Shown: positions 15,073-18,675 of the stretch, piece after piece
How the letters are laid out: the number at the start of each line of letters is the position of its first letter
How positions within the stretch are numbered: position 1 is the first letter of the stretch
DNA from: an uncultured Clostridia bacterium
Lineage (GTDB): Bacteria; Bacillota; Clostridia; Oscillospirales; Ruminococcaceae
Length of the DNA stretch: 18,675 nucleotides
Assembly: GCA_946563605.1 (NCBI GenBank)
Contig: CAMNVW010000011.1
Location: 1 to 18,675, forward strand
Direction: 5' to 3'
Made by a program: the position numbers and the translations under genes
Notes under the pieces: generated by a model
Seen by the model: only the letters and a program-made list of their open reading frames with translations
The model's database searches: none
What the model was told of the DNA's origin: nothing

Positions 15073-16191
15073 ATGATGGCGAATTTTGAACTCGACAATG
15101 ATTATGATGGCGTAGAAGTGACCATAAAAGTCATAGGCGTTGGCGGCGGCGGCGGTAACGCGGTCAACAGAATGATCGAAGGCGGAATGCAGGGTGTGGA
15201 CTTTATCTCCGTCAATACCGATGCACAGGCTCTGAAAAACTCGAAGGCAAACCAGAAAATCATTATCGGCGACCGCCTGACAAGAGGACGCGGAGCAGGC
15301 GGCGTACCGGAAAGAGGTCAGAAGGCTGCGGAAGAAAGCCGCGATGAGATCGCAGCTGCAATCAAAGGCTGCCAGATGATCTTTATCGCTGCCGGTATGG
15401 GCGGCGGTACAGGTACGGGTGCTGCGCCTGTTGTTGCACAGATTGCAAAAGAGATGGGTATTCTGACGGTCGGTATTGTTACCAAACCGTTTGAATTTGA
15501 AGGCAAAAAGAGAATGGAACAGGCGGAACAGGGCATTGAGACCCTCAAGGAAAATGTTGATGCGCTGGTCGTCATCCAGAATGAACGCCTGAGACTGGCT
15601 TCTGAAACCAAGATCACACTGCTCAACGCTTTTGCAGAGGCAGACAATGTTCTCAAACACGGCGTGCAGAGCATTTCCGACCTTATCTATACGCCAGGTC
15701 TTATCAACCTCGACTTCGAGGACGTTTGCCAGATTATGCGCGGCGCAGGTTCTGCACATATGGGCGTTGGTCGTGCAAGCGGCAAAGACAAGGCAGAGGC
15801 AGCAGCGAAGGCAGCAATTTCTTCTCCATTGCTTGAATCCTCCATTGACGGCGCAGAGAGAGTCATCCTCAACATTACTGCTCCGTCCGACATCGAACTG
15901 GATGAGGTCAACCTTGCTGCGGATATGATCCGTGCGTGCGCTCATCCTGATGTCAACCTGATTTTCGGTGTTGCGTTTGATGATACCTTGGATGATGAGA
16001 TGGTTGTCACCGTTATCGCGACCGGTTTTGAGCTGGATAAGAATTTTGATATTCCTGATTACCGCTTCAAAGCGGCGTCTACCGCAGTCGATGATCCAAA
16101 ACAGCCGGAGAAAGAGAACGGCGGCAATATTTCTCAGGATGACGATGATATGCCGTTTGATATCATGTCGATTTTTGGTCAGAGAAGATAA
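15073..16191 (+). CDS. ftsZ: Cell division GTPase FtsZ
   Basis: FtsZ polymerises into the Z ring and recruits the septum machinery. The 372-residue protein has GVGGGGGNAVNRM near residue 24, VNTDAQAL, the tubulin signature GGGTGTGAAPV near 114-124, TKPFEFEGKKRM, and the T7-loop NLDFEDV that completes the GTPase site of the next subunit. The T3 loop reads GAGGVPERGQ instead of the usual GAG(A/G)NPE(I/V)G, so the conserved Asn is Val78. The C-terminal linker is short (about 30 residues) and the tail MPFDIMSIFGQRR stands where other FtsZ end in a DIPxFLR-type peptide. Of the two adjacent ATGs, 15073 is 9 bp from AGGAGGA. A terminator follows directly. ftsA is not in the window. Confidence 0.98.
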   Translation: MMANFELDNDYDGVEVTIKVIGVGGGGGNAVNRMIEGGMQGVDFISVNTDAQALKNSKANQKIIIGDRLTRGRGAGGVPERGQKAAEESRDEIAAAIKGCQMIFIAAGMGGGTGTGAAPVVAQIAKEMGILTVGIVTKPFEFEGKKRMEQAEQGIETLKENVDALVVIQNERLRLASETKITLLNAFAEADNVLKHGVQSISDLIYTPGLINLDFEDVCQIMRGAGSAHMGVGRASGKDKAEAAAKAAISSPLLESSIDGAERVILNITAPSDIELDEVNLAADMIRACAHPDVNLIFGVAFDDTLDDEMVVTVIATGFELDKNFDIPDYRFKAASTAVDDPKQPEKENGGNISQDDDDMPFDIMSIFGQRR

Positions 16192-16203
16192 ACGGATAAA
16201 GAG

Positions 16204-16241
16204 ATCCCTTGGAGGAAAGATCTCTTCCAAGGGATTTTTTT
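16204..16241 (+). terminator. Rho-independent terminator after ftsZ
   Basis: ATCCCTTGGA (16204-16213) pairs with TCCAAGGGAT (16226-16235) as a perfect 10-bp stem, followed by a T-run to 16241. It starts 13 bp after the ftsZ stop and marks the end of the dcw transcript. A competing 7-bp stem AGAGATC (16200-16206) / GATCTCT (16219-16225) overlaps the left arm. Confidence 0.9.
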
Positions 16242-16281
16242 GTGCGCTCGCATGGCTGTTTTTGCGGATGCGCCAACAGGT

Positions 16282-16309
16282 ATAAATCGGACAGGCAGGA
16301 CATAAGTAT
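16282..16309 (+). promoter_or_regulatory. Weak sigma-E-like promoter candidate ahead of spoIIM
   Basis: ATA at 16282-16284 lies 16 bp before CATAAGTAT at 16301-16309, which resembles the ATA-N16-CATACANT pattern of sporulation sigma-E promoters; only the CATA part of the -10 fits well. Position between the ftsZ terminator and spoIIM is suitable, and spoIIM is sigma-E controlled in Bacillus subtilis. The motif is short and could be chance. Confidence 0.3.
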
Positions 16310-16342
16310 AAGCTAAAAAAGATGATAAAAGGGGTTGTACTT

Positions 16343-17071
16343 ATGATGAGCACATCGCTGGACTGCACGCTGAACGGGACAAATGGATTGTTAAAAAAAC
16401 GGATTTACTGTGCAGCACAAAGAAAATTCAGTGCGTCCAAAAAAGTTCCGAGCAGAAAAAAGGGGTACATGGGAAGATATATGCGGCACGAGCTGCACCG
16501 AAATAAGCTGTATCTGCTGCTGGGAGCCGTTTTTTTGCTGGGTGCGGCGGCGGGCTGTCAGATTGCAGGCGAGGAATCGAGCGGCGTACTTGCGCAGCTG
16601 AGCGGCTATCTGTCAACAGCAGGGGAACAGACGCGCTTTTTGCAGGGCGTCCTCACCGGATTTACAGCGAATGCGGCGGTGCTGCTGGTGTTGTTTTTGT
16701 GCGGATTCGGCGCGATTTTTCAGCCGGTGGTGCTGCTCACCCTGTTTTTGAAAGGGGTCGGCTTTGGGGTGATGGGCGTGTTTTCCTTTAGCTCGGGGGA
16801 ACGCGGCGCAGTGCTGTACTATCTGCTGGTGCTGCTGCCGGAAGCGCTGGCAACGGTGTTTCTGCTGTCTGCGGCGGCAGGGGAATCCCTGCGGTTTTCG
16901 CGCCGCTTTTTTGTGCAGTTGCTGCCGGAGAAAGCGACCGACGAGCTTCCTCCAAGACAGGGGAGCGCCGGCGGATATGCGGTGAAGTTCGTTTTGTTTT
17001 ATCTTTTGAGCGGAACGCTGTCTGTGCTTGTGGGTGTGCTGAAGCTGTTGTATCAGTCGATTGTATCGTGA
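16343..17071 (+). CDS. spoIIM: SpoIIM-family membrane protein (stage II sporulation protein M)
   Basis: SpoIIM is an integral membrane protein that, with SpoIID and SpoIIP, drives septal wall removal during engulfment. From MGRYMRHELHRNKLYLLLGAV onward the sequence follows the family: a basic RH..HRNK start, a first helix with LLGAAAGC, a polar loop (LSGYLSTAGEQTRFLQGVLTG), then ANAAVLLVLFLCGFG, LFLKGVGFGVMG, YYLLVLLPEALATVFLLSAAAGESLRFS and a last helix. The ATG at 16343 has AAAAGGGG 8 bp ahead and is chosen, giving 242 residues with a 42-residue N-terminal extension not usual in the family. An ATG at 16469 would give a typical 200 residues but its AGGGG is only 3 bp away. It lies just after the ftsZ terminator and 25 bp before a GNAT gene. 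Confidence 0.8.
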   Translation: MMSTSLDCTLNGTNGLLKKRIYCAAQRKFSASKKVPSRKKGYMGRYMRHELHRNKLYLLLGAVFLLGAAAGCQIAGEESSGVLAQLSGYLSTAGEQTRFLQGVLTGFTANAAVLLVLFLCGFGAIFQPVVLLTLFLKGVGFGVMGVFSFSSGERGAVLYYLLVLLPEALATVFLLSAAAGESLRFSRRFFVQLLPEKATDELPPRQGSAGGYAVKFVLFYLLSGTLSVLVGVLKLLYQSIVS

Positions 17072-17096
17072 AGACAAAGGAAAGGAAGAAAAAAAG

Positions 17097-17588
17097 ATGC
17101 CAATACAGGGAATCGAACAGCCGGAGCTGATTCAGGTCGATGAGACGCTCCGTTTGAGAAAATATGACGGAAAGGACAGCTTTGCGCTGGCGTGGTATCA
17201 GGACGAGGAGACGCTGATGCTGGTGGATGGTTTGTATCAGCCGTATGACATGGCGCGGCTGAAAAAGATGTACACCTACCTCAATGAACACGGTGAGCTG
17301 TATTTTATTGAGCGAAAAGAGGGAGAAACCTACCTGCCAATAGGAGATGTCACCTTCTGGCAGGAGGATATGCCGATTGTGATAGGGGAAAAGGACCTGC
17401 GCGGACAGAAGATTGGTCGCAGAGTGGTCGGGGCTTTGATTGAACGGGCGAGGGAGCTTGGCTTTCCGAAATTGGAAGTGGACATGATTTACCACTACAA
17501 CCTTGGTTCCCAGCGTATGTTTGAAAGCATGGGTTTTCAGCCTTATGAGGAAAATGAAAAGGGAAAACGCTACCGCCTGGTGCTGTAG
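17097..17588 (+). CDS. GNAT-family N-acetyltransferase
   Basis: This 163-residue protein belongs to the GCN5-related acetyltransferases, which move an acetyl group from acetyl-CoA to an amine. The acetyl-CoA loop is LRGQKIGRRVVGALIERARELG (the [R/Q]xxGx[G/A]-like motif A with its helix), followed by a conserved strand and YNLGSQRMFESMGFQ, the motif B region typical of RimJ/RimL-type members. The substrate cannot be told. The frame is open from a TTG at 17061 inside spoIIM, but the ATG at 17097 has AAGGAAG about 8 bp ahead and is preferred. It follows spoIIM by 25 bp, so co-transcription is likely. It converges on yedF across a shared terminator. Confidence 0.85.
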   Translation: MPIQGIEQPELIQVDETLRLRKYDGKDSFALAWYQDEETLMLVDGLYQPYDMARLKKMYTYLNEHGELYFIERKEGETYLPIGDVTFWQEDMPIVIGEKDLRGQKIGRRVVGALIERARELGFPKLEVDMIYHYNLGSQRMFESMGFQPYEENEKGKRYRLVL

Positions 17589-17612
17589 CCAAACGGACGG
17601 ATTTGCCAAAGA

Positions 17613-17641
17613 AAAAAGAGAGGGAATTTCCCTCTCTTTTT
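17613..17641. terminator. Bidirectional terminator between GNAT gene and yedF
   Basis: AAAAAGAGAGGGAA (17613-17626) pairs with TTCCCTCTCTTTTT (17628-17641). The stem has a GAGAGGG/CCCTCTC core flanked by A5 and T5, so it ends in a T-run on either strand. It lies between the stops of two convergent genes. Confidence 0.9.
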
Positions 17642-17661
17642 GTTTTGGATTTGAATGGATA

Positions 17662-18246
17662 TTACAGGGTGATGACCTTGTCGGCAGCGTGCATTTTTTC
17701 GGAGATGTCGTACATATTGGAAACAGTGCCGATCTTGAGCTGGTCAGCGATATTGAAGAATTTCAGACAGGTGCCGCAAACCAGGATCTCTGTGCCTTTT
17801 TCCTGCAAAGCTTTCAGATGCTCTACCACCTGCTCGTTTTCAACAGGGAGCTTGACGCCGCTGTTCATGAACAGGATATAGCGAGGAGCGTCGTTGGATT
17901 CCGCCAGCGTATAGAAGAACATGGTCATCAAAGATGTGCCAAGCTCGACAGAGCCATCGCCGATGAAGTCCTTGCCTACGAACAGCGCCCAATTTGCAGG
18001 AGCGGCTGTTTCTTCGCTGACCACAGCTGCCGCGCCGTCGCTGGTGAAAGCAACATGGAAGTTGCCGTCTTTTTGTTCAACGTTTGCCTGATAGTTTTGG
18101 CTTTCTGCCAGACGTTTGAGGTTTTCAACGGCAACCTCATTGTCAACAGCAACGACAAAAGAGGTGTTTCCTGCGTCGATTTCTTTTTTTGCAAGGATAA
18201 CAGGCATCGGGCAAGCCTTGCCCAGAGCGTCTACAAACTGATTCAT
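17662..18246 (-). CDS. yedF: Sulfurtransferase-like selenium metabolism protein YedF
   Basis: This 194-residue protein fuses an N-terminal TusA/SirA domain (MNQFVDALGKACPMPV, with the CPxP motif at C12-P15) to a C-terminal DsrE-like domain (ALFVGKDFIGDG..LGTSLMTMFFYTL, then ILVCGTCLKFF with C157 and C160). That architecture defines the YedF group found in selenium-using genomes, thought to handle persulfide or selenium transfer; the exact reaction is unproven. The frame is open to 18294, but the ATG at 18246 follows AGAAAGGAAG and gives the usual MNxxVDxxGKxCPxPV start. It has its own promoter on the - strand. No selD, selA or selenocysteine lyase gene is seen beside it in this window, though its upstream side is cut by the edge. 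Confidence 0.9.
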   Translation of the reverse strand: MNQFVDALGKACPMPVILAKKEIDAGNTSFVVAVDNEVAVENLKRLAESQNYQANVEQKDGNFHVAFTSDGAAAVVSEETAAPANWALFVGKDFIGDGSVELGTSLMTMFFYTLAESNDAPRYILFMNSGVKLPVENEQVVEHLKALQEKGTEILVCGTCLKFFNIADQLKIGTVSNMYDISEKMHAADKVITL

Positions 18247-18314
18247 GATAAAATGCTTCCTTTCTGTTGGTCGATATTGATTTCGCATCAGCAAAAATTA
18301 TTTCCTTTGCTTTC

Positions 18315-18343
18315 AGTATACTATCCGGCGCACCAATTTTCAA
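18315..18343 (-). promoter_or_regulatory. Sigma-A-type promoter of yedF
   Basis: On the - strand TTGAAA (18338-18343) and TATACT (18315-18320) are separated by exactly 17 bp. The start of transcription would fall near 18308, about 60 bp before the yedF ATG. This is the best vegetative promoter match in the window. Confidence 0.75.
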
Positions 18344-18420
18344 TGATATTGATTTTTTTGTTGAGCCCACATGGGATGATAGATTTTTTCGATACAAGTC
18401 ACGCTTACAGTTTTGTTTTT

Positions 18421-18654
18421 GCAACAGGCTTTGCGTTGCGCGACTTTGAGAATGGAACTGCGTTCCATTCTCCCTAGTTTCTACAAACTTGTGGGGTTAC
18501 TGATTGACCTTCGCAAAGGTCGGAAGATTTTTTATAAGGGGGTTGCGACCCCCTTGCCCCCGAGATGTGGGCTGATTGCGCCCACACCCCAACATACTTT
18601 TGTTTAACGACAAAAGTATGCAAAAGCGTTTACAAGAGGAGGTTTCCTCTTGTA
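18421..18654. repeat. Right-end hairpin array
   Basis: No gene is seen from 18361 to the window end. Perfect inverted repeats follow one another: GCAAC/GTTGC 18421-18439, GAGAATGGAA/TTCCATTCTC 18448-18472, GACCTT/AAGGTC with CGCA loop 18506-18521, AAGGGGGT/ACCCCCTT with TGCG loop 18536-18555, TGTGGGC/GCCCACA 18566-18586, CATACTTTTG/CAAAAGTATG 18593-18620 and TACAAGAGGA/TCCTCTTGTA 18631-18654. None is followed by a clear terminator T-run. The style matches the murF-mraY mosaic, but the sequences differ. The array may continue past the edge. Confidence 0.75.
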
Positions 18655-18675
18655 TATCTCCTCTCGAAGGGGGAC

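Noticed and set aside
14880..15089. 69-codon frame in the ftsZ leader
   Set aside because: It has no ribosome site, overlaps the ftsZ start, and has AT-rich composition unlike the genes nearby.
15055..16368. 437-codon - strand frame over ftsZ
   Set aside because: It is antisense to ftsZ, Cys/His/Ser-rich as shadow frames are, and without family features.
17503..18477. 324-codon + strand frame over yedF
   Set aside because: It is antisense to a clear YedF gene, and it begins inside the GNAT gene.

Overview
The window is almost entirely a division and cell wall (dcw) gene cluster on the + strand, followed by a short sporulation-flavoured tail and one oppositely oriented gene. The peptidoglycan genes are meso-diaminopimelate type (MurE carries DNPR). 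The division PBP has PASTA domains and SpoVD-style cysteines, a SpoIIM homologue follows ftsZ, and a YedF-type selenium-metabolism protein closes the gene content. Together with roughly 50% GC and hairpin-dense intergenic mosaics, this suggests a Clostridia-class Firmicute with a sporulation heritage, most likely a gut Oscillospirales-type organism. The genus is an inference only.

Layout, left to right: promoter and MraZ operator (7-49), leader hairpin (113-143), mraZ, rsmH, ftsL-like, spoVD/pbp2-like, murE, a promoter-bearing gap, murF, a 645-bp gene-free hairpin mosaic (7794-8438), mraY, ftsW, murG, murA, ftsQ/divIB, a 254-bp AT-rich leader, ftsZ, a rho-independent terminator, spoIIM-like, a GNAT acetyltransferase, a bidirectional terminator, and yedF on the - strand with a strong sigma-A-type promoter. 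The window ends in a second hairpin array (18421-18654).

The genes form one pathway. MurA starts UDP-MurNAc synthesis, MurE and MurF build the stem peptide, MraY and MurG make lipid I and lipid II, and FtsW with the PASTA-bearing PBP polymerise and cross-link septal wall. FtsL and FtsQ/DivIB scaffold that synthase and FtsZ places it. MraZ probably autoregulates the cluster through the phased boxes ahead of it. murD is missing from its usual place between mraY and ftsW, and murB, murC and ftsA are not seen.

The most unusual material is non-coding. The murF-mraY gap holds two diverged copies of an ordered hairpin module exactly 290 bp apart, whose stems differ in sequence but stay paired. The extracytoplasmic tail of FtsQ/DivIB carries two kinds of tandem Q/T-rich repeats. 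I did not find a clearly novel enzymatic system; most coding content is recognisable.
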